In this document: positions 19,517 to 27,222 of the stretch, piece after piece
Numbering within the stretch: the stretch's first letter is position 1
How the letters are laid out: each line of letters starts with the position of its first letter
Assembly (NCBI GenBank): GCA_003667865.1
Contig: CP033051.1
Coordinates: forward strand, 2,692,501-2,756,500
Length of the DNA stretch: 64,000 nucleotides
Source of the DNA: Rossellomorea marisflavi
GTDB lineage: Bacteria > Bacillota > Bacilli > Bacillales > Bacillaceae_B
Direction: 5' to 3'
Notes under the pieces: model-generated
The model's input: the letters and a program-made list of their open reading frames with translations, nothing else
What the model was told of the DNA's origin: nothing
Database searches by the model: none
Made by a program: the position numbers and the translations under genes

Positions 19517-20293
19517 ATGGGTCTTTCATTAGAAGGCAAAACATATGTTGTAATGGGTGTAGCAAATAAACGTAGTATTGCATGGGGTATTGCTCGTTCG
19601 TTACATCATGCGGGAGCTCGTTTAATTTTTACATATGCAGGTGAACGTTTGGAGAAAAATGTTCGTGATCTTGTTCAGACTTTAGAAGGTGGGGAACATT
19701 CTCTTGTGCTTCCATGTGATATAACAAATGATCATGAGATCGCGAAATGCTTCTCTACCATTCATAATGAAGTAGGGAATATTGATGGATTGGCGCACTG
19801 TATTGCATTTGCCAATAAAGAAGAGCTAGAAGGCGACTTTATGAACACAACAAGAGAAGGTTTCTTATTAGCTCACAATATTAGCTCCTATTCTTTAACA
19901 GCAGTATGTAAAGAGGCTAAAGAGATTATGAATGATGGTGGAAGTATTATTGCGATGACATATATAGGAGGAGAGCGTGTCCTTCCGAACTACAATATTA
20001 TGGGGGTTGCTAAAGCATCCTTAGAAGCAAGTGTGAAATATTTAGCTAATGATCTAGGTAAGCATAATATTCGTGTGAACGCGATTTCAGCAGGTCCAAT
20101 TCGTACCCTTTCTGCCAAAGGGGTTAGTGACTTCAATAGTATTTTAAAAGAGATTGAAGAACGCGCACCGCTTCGTCGTAACACAACTCAAGAAGAAGTT
20201 GGAGATACAGCAGTATTCTTGTTTAGTAACATGGCAAGAGGAATTACTGGGGAAAACCTTCATGTTGATTCTGGTTATCATATCTTAGGTTAA
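19517..20293 (+). CDS. fabI: Enoyl-[acyl-carrier-protein] reductase FabI
   Basis: A 258-residue short-chain reductase that completes each fatty-acid elongation round with NADH or NADPH. The cofactor loop is VMGVANKRSIAWGIA, and the catalytic Y-x6-K is seen in NYNIMGVAKASLE. Length is typical. GGAGG precedes the ATG. A FapR box just upstream ties it to the lipid regulon, and its position between the yjb genes and cotO matches B. subtilis (yjbW). Confidence 0.96.
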   Translation: MGLSLEGKTYVVMGVANKRSIAWGIARSLHHAGARLIFTYAGERLEKNVRDLVQTLEGGEHSLVLPCDITNDHEIAKCFSTIHNEVGNIDGLAHCIAFANKEELEGDFMNTTREGFLLAHNISSYSLTAVCKEAKEIMNDGGSIIAMTYIGGERVLPNYNIMGVAKASLEASVKYLANDLGKHNIRVNAISAGPIRTLSAKGVSDFNSILKEIEERAPLRRNTTQEEVGDTAVFLFSNMARGITGENLHVDSGYHILG

Positions 20294-20301
20294 TCTGTAA
20301 T

Positions 20302-20345
20302 AAAGTGTTAATGGATGGTTATGCCACCATTAGCACTTTTTTTTA
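20302..20345 (+). terminator. Terminator after fabI
   Basis: AAAGTGTTAATGG pairs with CCATTAGCACTTT (one mismatch), followed by a T-run. Confidence 0.88.
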
Positions 20346-20422
20346 TGTATTCCAATCTGGTTAGAAACCCATTGATTCTTTTCGCATACATATAAAGTGG
20401 AGAAATCTTTGGAGGTGTCAGC

Positions 20423-21007
20423 ATGAGTGACAAGAAAAGAAAGAAAGTAGATCCGCTTCTTTATCTATATCAGCCAAAAACAGTGCAAAAGCCTAAGCCT
20501 ATAATGCAGGAACGTTTTAATTCTCGGCTTGATAAAAAGAAGGAAGTTGTTGAGAAAGAACCTATAACAAATGGACAACAAGAAAGTAATAAGAAATCAA
20601 AGAAGCCAAAAGCAAAGCATGAATTGGAACTTGGAGCCCTTTCAAATGATCTAAATTTCACGCCATTAAATAAAGAAGAAAATGAAATAAAAGACAAAGC
20701 TGAAGGAAAAGAAACACGTACAGATGAAATGGAAAATCTTAACCCAGTCCGTCAAGTATCTACATCAGGATTGAAAAAGGTAAAACCTTTTAAAGAAAAA
20801 ACAATTGAAGAAAAGACCGAGTATTTGGCTCATTACATTATGGGTAGACCTCCATTTCCCTGTGAGTTTGTAACAGATGAAAGAAAGTATAAGGGTGTAT
20901 TATTGACTAATAACAAACATGATATTGAAATTAAAACATTTCAAGAAGAAAACATTGTCCTTAAGAAAAACTCGATAAAAGCAATAACGATTATCGGCTT
21001 ACATTAA
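20423..21007 (+). CDS. cotO: Spore coat protein CotO
   Basis: A 194-residue, very Lys/Glu-rich protein. The start SDKKRKKVDPLLYLYQP and the C-terminal domain (about 130-194, YIMGRPPFPCEF and YKGVLLTN) are the conserved ends of CotO (YjbX), a morphogenetic protein controlling outer-coat assembly; the middle is low complexity. It is convergent with the CotZ-family gene, as in B. subtilis. Confidence 0.9.
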   Translation: MSDKKRKKVDPLLYLYQPKTVQKPKPIMQERFNSRLDKKKEVVEKEPITNGQQESNKKSKKPKAKHELELGALSNDLNFTPLNKEENEIKDKAEGKETRTDEMENLNPVRQVSTSGLKKVKPFKEKTIEEKTEYLAHYIMGRPPFPCEFVTDERKYKGVLLTNNKHDIEIKTFQEENIVLKKNSIKAITIIGLH

Positions 21008-21029
21008 GGGTAATTTTTCAAATGTTATG

Positions 21030-21066
21030 AAAAAAGCCAGCCGGGTTTCCGACTGGCTCCTTTTTT
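21030..21066. terminator. Bidirectional terminator between cotO and cotZ
   Basis: AGCCAGCCGG and CCGACTGGCT form a stem with flanking A and T runs suitable for both strands. Confidence 0.88.
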
Positions 21067-21074
21067 GCCTGTGA

Positions 21075-21548
21075 TTAGTCACAGATTAAGTCAACATATA
21101 CATCTTCGATACATTGTACTGCACAGAAGCATTTTAAGTCTACAGTGATACAGCTAGACGTTTTAACGAATGTCCACTCGTCTCCATCCCAAACTTTTGC
21201 TAGTACGCTTAAAGTAGCGCAGCAGTTGTCAAAAATTTCTTCTACACGGAAGAATGGTGAGAAATTCTTTTTGTAGTGGTTGTAGTTATCATCTGTTTCA
21301 ATTTCGTCTCCGTCAAAGTCGATAACATCTTTGAAGAATGCTTTGAAAAGTTCACCATTTTTTAAAGTTAGAGTAAATACACGAGTATTTGGTTGATTCT
21401 GCACCGGGCTTACTAGAGATCCTAGTGGTTGTAAAAAGCAGTTATTTGGGCACTCAAAACAATTGTCCTCAGCATTATCCTGAATGTCTAATATCGCATT
21501 TACTACTTCACACACGCAATTTGTTTTTCCATCATGTCCGCAACCCAT
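21075..21548 (-). CDS. cotZ: CotY/CotZ/ExsY-family spore coat protein
   Basis: A 157-residue cysteine-rich structural protein (about 13 Cys) of the spore crust or exosporium base. The family features MGCGHDGKTNCVCEVV at the start, then CFECPNNCF and VFTLTLKNGELFKAF, are clear. Such proteins self-assemble into disulfide-linked sheets. B. subtilis has cotZ-cotY-cotX-cotW-cotV here; only one member is present. AAGGAGGA precedes the ATG. Confidence 0.92.
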   Translation of the reverse strand: MGCGHDGKTNCVCEVVNAILDIQDNAEDNCFECPNNCFLQPLGSLVSPVQNQPNTRVFTLTLKNGELFKAFFKDVIDFDGDEIETDDNYNHYKKNFSPFFRVEEIFDNCCATLSVLAKVWDGDEWTFVKTSSCITVDLKCFCAVQCIEDVYVDLICD

Positions 21549-21625
21549 AAATAAGTTCCTCCTTGTTTTTAATTAATTAGCTTACAGTACTAACATATTG
21601 CAAGGTAGGTCATTCAGTAACGGAC

Positions 21626-21657
21626 AGACGCCCGATTATAGGAAATTGGGCGCTTTG
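21626..21657 (+). other. Hairpin between cotZ and yjcA
   Basis: CGCCCGATT and AATTGGGCG form an imperfect stem just before the yjcA ribosome binding site. It could be part of the leader; no role is known. Confidence 0.35.
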
Positions 21658-21680
21658 TTGAAGAGAGGAAGATGTACATC

Positions 21681-22043
21681 ATGAATTTTGAATTTACAGT
21701 GTTGCAATTTTTCATCCTTTGCTTAGCAGTCTTCCGTCTAACCCATTTACTTGTTTTTGACAAGATAACAGAATTCATTAGATCTCCTTTTTTTGATGAA
21801 ATAGTTGAAGTGAATGAGATAGGGGAAGAAGAAGTTTACTTAGTACCTAAAAAGGGGGGAATTAAGGGGTTTTTTGGGGAACTGTTGAGTTGTTATTGGT
21901 GTAGTGGTATTTGGGCATCAATCATTCTTTATATAGGGTATATCTTCATCCCGTTTATCTTTGGTCCAATTATAACGATTCTTGCCATTGCTGGTGTTGC
22001 TGCACTTTTTGAAGCCATTATCCAAAGGTTGATTATAGAATAG
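21681..22043 (+). CDS. yjcA: Sporulation membrane protein YjcA (DUF1360)
   Basis: A 120-residue membrane protein. The DUF1360 pattern is seen as AVFRLTHLLVFDKI near the N-terminus, a charged loop, then the motif LLSCYWCSGIWASI and two more membrane segments. In B. subtilis yjcA is sporulation-expressed next to the cot genes. I use ATG 21681, nine bases after AGGAAG, rather than the ATG at 21672, which touches it. Confidence 0.85.
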   Translation: MNFEFTVLQFFILCLAVFRLTHLLVFDKITEFIRSPFFDEIVEVNEIGEEEVYLVPKKGGIKGFFGELLSCYWCSGIWASIILYIGYIFIPFIFGPIITILAIAGVAALFEAIIQRLIIE

Positions 22044-22140
22044 GACGTAATTATGAGCAATATAGGCATTCGATACAAACAAGCATTACGTTTGATTCAT
22101 ACACTATTATGCAAGATATTGTAACAGGAGGAATGAGGAA

Positions 22141-22263
22141 ATGAAGAAGATTACTCCAGGATCAAAAAAACAGTCAACTGGGAAAAAGATGGTTCAGTCG
22201 GCTGCTGCTCCAAAAAAGAAAAAAGGCTGCGGTTGTGGGAAATCAGCATATAAAAAGAAGTAA
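22141..22263 (+). CDS. Small basic CGCGK peptide, 40 residues
   Basis: A 40-residue product rich in Lys and Ser: it starts MKKITPGSKKQ and ends KKKKGCGCGKSAYKKK. A strong AGGAGG precedes the ATG and a terminator follows, which supports a real gene. The CGCG cluster could bind metal or form disulfides. Its location between yjcA and the spoVA-type genes suggests a spore role, but that is inference. Confidence 0.7.
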   Translation: MKKITPGSKKQSTGKKMVQSAAAPKKKKGCGCGKSAYKKK

Positions 22264-22315
22264 GTTTGATGAGAATATGAACGCAAATTCTATTTTTGCA
22301 AAATCATTTAAAAAG

Positions 22316-22369
22316 AAGAGCGGTTGTTAATGGAAAAGTTTTACCATTATACAACTGCTCTTTTTTTAT
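22316..22369 (+). terminator. Terminator after the CGCGK peptide gene
   Basis: AAGAGCGGTTGT pairs with ACAACTGCTCTT around an AT-rich inner stem, followed by T7. Confidence 0.88.
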
Positions 22370-22430
22370 CATAAAAAACCAATAACTGTGAAAAATAGTT
22401 AAAGAATTTATTTGGAAAGAGGCATGGTTT

Positions 22431-22907
22431 ATGAAGAAGCTTATAGTTCCTAATCTCTATGTTCTTTTATTCAGCTTTGTTTTATCAGCATGTGCTAATA
22501 CAGAGGACGGACATGACAGTAAGTTAGCACTTCTTAAAACAACAGACCCAAGTCCTGTTGAGTTAATGAACAATCCGGAGACCGATAGCATTGGACATGC
22601 AGTCAAGCGGCATATTGCTGAGAAAGAAGAACTTTATGATGTCGCAGTTATAGAAGGTAAAGAAGACATATTAGTGACGTACAAGGTAAAACATCTTGAG
22701 AGGTTTCATATGAAGAAGATCGAAAAGGATATGGAAAAACAATTAGAAGAAAAATATCCTGATGAAAATTTTGTACTATCTAGTGACTATAAGATCTTTT
22801 TAGAAACCGTCCGATTAAGAGAGAAGATGGATAGAGGAACAATATCAAAGAAAAAAGCAGAGAAAGAGTTTCAAGATATATTAAAGCTTCATAAAGAGAA
22901 AACATAA
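22431..22907 (+). CDS. YhcN/YlaJ-type sporulation lipoprotein
   Basis: A 158-residue lipoprotein: an N-terminal signal ends with the lipobox LSAC (Cys at about 21). The remainder includes HAVKRHIAEKEELYDVAVIEGKEDILVTYKV, which fits the YhcN/YlaJ lipoprotein family of spores, and a Lys/Glu-rich C-terminal coil. A YhcN/YlaJ lipoprotein gene directly before spoVAC is the arrangement known in spoVA2-type operons. Confidence 0.78.
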   Translation: MKKLIVPNLYVLLFSFVLSACANTEDGHDSKLALLKTTDPSPVELMNNPETDSIGHAVKRHIAEKEELYDVAVIEGKEDILVTYKVKHLERFHMKKIEKDMEKQLEEKYPDENFVLSSDYKIFLETVRLREKMDRGTISKKKAEKEFQDILKLHKEKT

Positions 22908-22922
22908 GGAAGGTTGATCATC

Positions 22923-23393
22923 GTGGGAAAGGCAACGAAGACTCCAGAACAAAAGAAGTACGATAAAGTTGAGAAGAAACATGAGACGAAGCGTCCCGTA
23001 TTTAAAAACTGTATTAAAGCCTTCTTCGTAGGAGGTATCATTTGTACGATTGGCCAAGCAATCTCATATTTCTATATTTATTACTTTAATTTCACCGAAC
23101 AAACAGCTGGAAACCCTACCGTTGCGACAATGATTTTTCTTTCTATGCTTTTAACGGGCTTTGGAGTATATGATCATATCGGGCAATTTGCAGGAGCCGG
23201 AAGTGCAGTCCCAGTTACTGGTTTCGGTAACTCAGTGATCTCTGCCGCTATTGAACATAGAACTGAAGGATTTGTCTTAGGTGTTGGAGGAAATATGTTT
23301 AAGTTAGCAGGTAGTGTAATCTTATTTGGTGTTTTTTCAGCTTTTGTTGTAGCTCTAATAAAAACTCTACTTATGCAATGGGGGGTTATTTAA
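22923..23393 (+). CDS. spoVAC: SpoVAC, dipicolinic acid channel subunit
   Basis: A 156-residue membrane protein with about four hydrophobic segments and the typical sequence FAGAGSAVPVTGFGNSVISAAIEHR. SpoVAC is a mechanosensitive channel component for Ca-dipicolinate movement into forespores and out at germination. The start is GTG 22923, nine bases after AAGGAAGG. Its stop overlaps the spoVAD ATG by one base (TAATG), so translation is coupled. Confidence 0.93.
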   Translation: MGKATKTPEQKKYDKVEKKHETKRPVFKNCIKAFFVGGIICTIGQAISYFYIYYFNFTEQTAGNPTVATMIFLSMLLTGFGVYDHIGQFAGAGSAVPVTGFGNSVISAAIEHRTEGFVLGVGGNMFKLAGSVILFGVFSAFVVALIKTLLMQWGVI

Positions 23394-24406
23394 TGCTACA
23401 AGGATCAAGATCATGGATGTTTGCCAACCAGCCAGCAATATTATCAACAGGAGTAGTAGGAGGACCTTTTGAGAAAAAAGGGCGACTTAAAGAAGACTTT
23501 GATCAGTTCTATGATGACCTATGGATGGGTCAAAAAACCTATGAAAAAGCACATCGAACATTAATAGAAGATGCTGTTCAAATAGCATTAGAAAAAAATC
23601 AAATACAAGCAAGTGATGTCCAGTTTTTCCTTGCCGGAGATCTAATCAATCAGATAACCCCTTCCAGTTTTGCGGCACGAACAAACGCAATTCCTTATTT
23701 TGGTTTATTTGGTGCGTGCTCTACATCAATGGAAGGTCTTGCTCTTTCGGCATTTCTTGTAAATTATGGTGGTGCAAATTATGTTGTAACGGGGGCATCG
23801 AGTCATAATTCTGCAGTCGAGAAGCAATTTCGTTATCCAACAGAGTATGGAGGTCAAAAGCCACCAACAGCACAGTGGACAGTAACAGGAGCTGGATTTG
23901 CAGTAGTAGGGAATAGTTCTTCTAATGAACCACAACCGAGAGTAACATCCGCAACTATTGGAAAAGTAAATGATCTTGGCTTAAAGGATCCATTTAATAT
24001 GGGAGGTGCTATGGCTCCTGCAGCAGCAGATACAATTGTTGGACACTTCCAAGACTTAGATCGGGATCCTTCTTATTATGATCTTATTTTATCAGGCGAC
24101 CTAGCGAAAATAGGTAGAGCCACAACATTAGATTTGCTTAGTCAAAAAGGATATAACGTTCCAGAAGAAAAGTTTTTAGATTGTGGTTTGCTCATATATG
24201 GTGAAGATCAACCGGTTCAATCAGGTGCGAGTGGACCAGCATGTTCAGCGACCGTTACATACGGTCATATTCTAAACGAAATGAAAAAAGGAACCTATAA
24301 TCGTGTATTAATGGTAGCCACAGGCGCGCTACTTTCTCCACTATCATTTCAACAAGGAGATACTATTCCATGTATTGCACATGCAGTGTCAATTGAAAAT
24401 AAATAA
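23393..24406 (+). CDS. spoVAD: SpoVAD, dipicolinic acid-binding protein
   Basis: A 337-residue protein with a thiolase-like (KAS III) fold adapted to bind dipicolinic acid. GLFGACSTSMEGLALSAF and SGDLAKIGRATT are conserved family stretches. It acts on the spore inner membrane with SpoVAC. The ATG is fused to the spoVAC stop and has GGGGG upstream. Confidence 0.95.
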   Translation: MLQGSRSWMFANQPAILSTGVVGGPFEKKGRLKEDFDQFYDDLWMGQKTYEKAHRTLIEDAVQIALEKNQIQASDVQFFLAGDLINQITPSSFAARTNAIPYFGLFGACSTSMEGLALSAFLVNYGGANYVVTGASSHNSAVEKQFRYPTEYGGQKPPTAQWTVTGAGFAVVGNSSSNEPQPRVTSATIGKVNDLGLKDPFNMGGAMAPAAADTIVGHFQDLDRDPSYYDLILSGDLAKIGRATTLDLLSQKGYNVPEEKFLDCGLLIYGEDQPVQSGASGPACSATVTYGHILNEMKKGTYNRVLMVATGALLSPLSFQQGDTIPCIAHAVSIENK

Positions 24407-24420
24407 TTGTCATGAGAATT

Positions 24421-24448
24421 CCGGTATTGTTCGTAATCAATACCGGAT
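24421..24448 (+). other. Hairpin between spoVAD and spoVAEb
   Basis: CCGGTATTG and CAATACCGG form a 9-bp perfect stem with an 8-nt loop. The tail is not T-rich enough for a sure terminator; partial termination or mRNA protection would fit. 125 bases separate the two genes. Confidence 0.55.
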
Positions 24449-24531
24449 TTCCTAAAAAATCTTCAAATCATAATTTTGTTTTACGCACACACTGAAATTA
24501 TACAAACGGTAAATGTATTGGAGGAATAGGC

Positions 24532-24888
24532 ATGTTAGCAATGTTTTTTTGGGCATTTGTAGTTGGCGGATTATTTTGTGTTGCTGGTCAACTTTTATTT
24601 GATGTCGTAAGATTAACACCTGGACATACATTGAGTTTATTTGTTGTATTAGGTGCAATAATATCTGGTTTTGGACTGTATGAACCATTAATTGACTTTG
24701 CTGGTGCTGGAGCGACAATCCCAATCACAAGCTTTGGGAATTCACTTGTACAGGGAGCGATGAACGAAGCTGAACAGCACGGTGTTATCGGTGTTTTAAC
24801 GGGAATGTTTGAAGTAACAAGCTCCGGTATATCAGCTGCGATTGTATTCGGATTTATTGGTGCTCTTTTATTCAAACCTAAAGGGTAA
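24532..24888 (+). CDS. spoVAEb: SpoVAEb, dipicolinic acid channel subunit
   Basis: A 118-residue membrane protein related to SpoVAC, with three or four hydrophobic segments and the motif [18 protein letters not shown]. It belongs to the SpoVA uptake/release complex. GGAGG precedes the ATG. spoVAEa is not present, which is usual for secondary spoVA operons. Confidence 0.92.
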   Translation: MLAMFFWAFVVGGLFCVAGQLLFDVVRLTPGHTLSLFVVLGAIISGFGLYEPLIDFAGAGATIPITSFGNSLVQGAMNEAEQHGVIGVLTGMFEVTSSGISAAIVFGFIGALLFKPKG

Positions 24889-24899
24889 GGGGGTGCCTC

Positions 24900-25604
24900 T
24901 TGGATAACCCAGAATACTTCCAAGTCGGTCTGCGTAGTATTTTTATTTTACTGGCATTGTTTACAATCACAAAGCTGCTTGGAAAAAAGCAGCTTTCAAA
25001 GTTATCATTTTTTGAATATATTACAGGAATAACAATTGGAAGTATTGCCGGTACATTATCAATGGACCTAGAGCTAAAGCTAATAGAAGGATTAATGAGC
25101 ATTTTGTTATGGTTCATGGTGCCTTTTCTTTTTTCACTTATTTCATTAAAAAGCATTCGATTCCGCCACTTCGTTGAAGGAAAACCAACAGTATTTATTG
25201 ATAATGGAAAACTAAATGAAAAGGCAATGAAAAAAGAAAAATATTCCATTGATGAACTAATTGAACAATTACATAAGAAAAGCATCTTCAGAATTGAAGA
25301 CATTGAATATGCTTCTCTTGATTCAAATGGAGATTTAAGCGTTTTATTAAAAAAAGAAAAACAACCTTTAACTCGTGAGGATTTCTTTGGAGTCGAGAAA
25401 AAAGCAACAGTTCCACAAACTATAATAAACGACGGAGTCATTATGGAAAGTGTTTTAGAGACGCTTGGCTACTCTAAAGAATGGCTATCTGAAGAAATCA
25501 CAAAAAGAGGTTTGAAAATAAAAGAAATCTTCTTGGCTCAGTTAGATAAGGATGGAAATCTAACATTTGATTTATATGATTGGTCTCCTAAGCAAAGGCT
25601 ATAA
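24900..25604 (+). CDS. DUF421 (YetF-like) membrane protein, first copy
   Basis: A 234-residue protein: three membrane helices in the first 75 residues, then a soluble alpha/beta domain with the family pattern RHFVEGKPTVFIDNGKLN and IEYASLDSNGDLSVL. The TTG start is preceded by GGGGGTG, 11 bases after spoVAEb, so it is the last gene of this operon. DUF421 proteins accompany spoVA2-type operons and have been linked to spore heat and germination traits. Confidence 0.88.
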   Translation: MDNPEYFQVGLRSIFILLALFTITKLLGKKQLSKLSFFEYITGITIGSIAGTLSMDLELKLIEGLMSILLWFMVPFLFSLISLKSIRFRHFVEGKPTVFIDNGKLNEKAMKKEKYSIDELIEQLHKKSIFRIEDIEYASLDSNGDLSVLLKKEKQPLTREDFFGVEKKATVPQTIINDGVIMESVLETLGYSKEWLSEEITKRGLKIKEIFLAQLDKDGNLTFDLYDWSPKQRL

Positions 25605-25669
25605 GCCTATACCATCTAGACTCTTATTACATATATTGTAGGGAATAAGGGTAAAGAGAGGTGATACTC

Positions 25670-25801
25670 ATGCCTTACGGTTATGGATATGGATATGGCG
25701 GTTACGGCTACGGCGGTTATGGCGGTGGATACGGTTCAACATTCGTATTAATCGTTGTTCTATTTATCTTGTTAATCATTGTTGGCGCAAGCTTTTGCTA
25801 A
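25670..25801 (+). CDS. yjcZ: YjcZ-family small sporulation protein
   Basis: A 43-residue peptide: a Gly/Tyr repeat of about 22 residues ([15 protein letters not shown]) is followed by one membrane helix ([19 protein letters not shown]). This is the classic YjcZ architecture, with spore-expressed single-pass miniproteins. AGAGAGGTG precedes the ATG. Position before spoVIF matches B. subtilis. Confidence 0.9.
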   Translation: MPYGYGYGYGGYGYGGYGGGYGSTFVLIVVLFILLIIVGASFC

Positions 25802-25813
25802 TATAGGATCTTG

Positions 25814-25846
25814 AAAAAGTCTGAGCACAACAGGCTTTTTCTTTTT
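25814..25846 (+). terminator. Terminator after yjcZ
   Basis: AAAAAGTCTG and CAGGCTTTTT form a stem (one GU pair) followed by CTTTTTG. Confidence 0.85.
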
Positions 25847-25874
25847 GTGTGAACTTTGCTCTTCTAATTACTAA

Positions 25875-26006
25875 GACCGTTGCTCTCCGCTACAGGGTGC
25901 TTGCTTTCCGCGGGGCGGGAGTGAGCCTCCTCGCTTCGCTGTGGGGTCTCACTATTCCCGCTATGTCCCGCAGGAGTCAAGCACCCTTTCGCTCCAAGCA
26001 ACTCCG
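25875..26006 (-). repeat. GC-rich Bacillaceae dispersed repeat, copy 1 (inverted)
   Basis: About 130 bp, far GC-richer than its surroundings. It contains GCTTGCTTTCCGCGGGGCGG, GTGAGCCTCCTCGCTTCGCT and CCCGCAGGAGTCAAGC, the reverse complement of the copies at 26205 and 53625. Ends are complementary (GGGTGCTTG with CAAGCACCC), so it folds as a long hairpin. Confidence 0.85.
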
Positions 26007-26204
26007 TACTATAAAAAAGATATTATAAAAACTTACTAAAGCAATATCTGCTCAAGGGATATGATATTTTTTACTCTTTAAGATGTCTATAATGGCTAAA
26101 TATTTGAACATTTATAAATGAATAACGATAAAATTTATCTTACTTAAATAAAGATTTATTTCTGTAAGAACTTGATAAAGAGCAATTCTTTAAATTAATA
26201 CTAA

Positions 26205-26338
26205 GTTGATTGGAACGGAAGTTGCTTGACTCCTGCGGGAATAGCGAGCCAGTTGAGACCCCGCAGGAGCGAAGTGACGAGGAGGCTCAACGCTCGCCCC
26301 GCGGAAAGCAAGCAACTGGAGTGCAAAGCAACGGTCAA
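26205..26338 (+). repeat. GC-rich Bacillaceae dispersed repeat, copy 2
   Basis: It contains TTGCTTGACTCCTGCGGGA, then GAGACCCCGCAGGAGCGAAG, GAGGAGGCTCA and CGCCCCGCGGAAAGCAAGCAA. It lies opposite in orientation to the copy 200 bases upstream. Confidence 0.88.
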
Positions 26339-26448
26339 GGTAAATGTTAGATGATTACTAAACGATATCATTAATATCCGAAAAATAATTCACGAATCCA
26401 AATGTCCCTTCATAGTATGAAAATAGGTTAAAGGAGGCGTGAGACTTT

Positions 26449-26706
26449 ATGAATAATAATTTTTTCAAGAATATTGAACAAAAGACTGGCGTTAACATGA
26501 ATGAAGTACTAGAACTTGCAAACTCATTACAAAACGCAAACTTCAAAGATGAAAAAACAGTACGCAGTGTCATTAAAAAGGTTTCAAGAATTGCTAATAA
26601 GCCAGTTAATAAAGAAATGGAAGATAAAATTATCAAGTCAATTGTAAACGATGGCAAGCAATTAGATTTTGGAACAATTTCAAATATGCTAAACAAAAAG
26701 AAATAA
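26449..26706 (+). CDS. spoVIF: Stage VI sporulation protein F
   Basis: An 85-residue protein matching SpoVIF (YjcC): starts MNNNFFKNIEQKTGVNMNEV and contains ANSLQNANFKDEKTVRSVI and NKPVNKEMEDKI. In B. subtilis it is a mother-cell protein needed for coat maturation and GerE stability. AAAGGAGGCG precedes the ATG and a terminator follows. Confidence 0.93.
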   Translation: MNNNFFKNIEQKTGVNMNEVLELANSLQNANFKDEKTVRSVIKKVSRIANKPVNKEMEDKIIKSIVNDGKQLDFGTISNMLNKKK

Positions 26707-26715
26707 GTAGATGTA

Positions 26716-26776
26716 AAAAAGAACTTGCATGTAAAGGAATCGGAAAACGTACCTTTAATGTGAGTTCTTTTTTTTA
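26716..26776 (+). terminator. Terminator after spoVIF
   Basis: AAGAACTTGCAT with ATGTGAGTTCTT plus inner pairs GTAAAGG/CCTTTA form a stem, then T8. Confidence 0.8.
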
Positions 26777-26956
26777 TACTACAGATAATGAAGGAATTCA
26801 GTATTACGTTCAAGAAGATAATATAAACGAATTTTCTACTCTTCCTATACGAAGTCTTATATCATTTTTCTTTTAGACCGAGGTCATAGTCACACTCGTA
26901 TCATGTTTTTTCTTAAACCATAAAGGGAATAAAGAAAAGAAAAGGAGGAATATACA

Positions 26957-27202
26957 ATGGGATATATTTTACCTCTACCACATTATGAGTATAAACAATA
27001 TCAAGAAAGAGAAATGAAAGTAAGACCTCATTCATATGGATTTGTGCCAGTCCATTCCATAACAAAGCTAACTTCAGAGAATCGAGAACACGAAAAGCTT
27101 TCGCAGAATCAACGGGGTTTCCAATCTACTGCACATTCTGATGCTCATCGAATGGTTGCAGATATAACAGGAAAAGGAAAATATGTTAACGAATATGCTT
27201 AA
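26957..27202 (+). CDS. Hypothetical protein, 81 residues
   Basis: The product starts MGYILPLPHYEYKQYQEREM and ends DAHRMVADITGKGKYVNEYA. It is hydrophilic, rich in His and Tyr, with no signal peptide or membrane helix. A perfect AAAGGAGGA supports translation. It lies 20 bases before the metallo-beta-lactamase-fold gene and is probably cotranscribed. I do not recognise the family. Confidence 0.7.
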   Translation: MGYILPLPHYEYKQYQEREMKVRPHSYGFVPVHSITKLTSENREHEKLSQNQRGFQSTAHSDAHRMVADITGKGKYVNEYA

Positions 27203-27222
27203 AGAAGAAAGAGGCGGTATCG

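Larger units (their letters stand above)
25847..26448. other. 600-base gap carrying an inverted pair of dispersed repeats
   Basis: Apart from the two repeat copies listed separately, the gap is AT-rich with no supported gene. The spoVIF promoter must lie after 26340. Confidence 0.7.
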
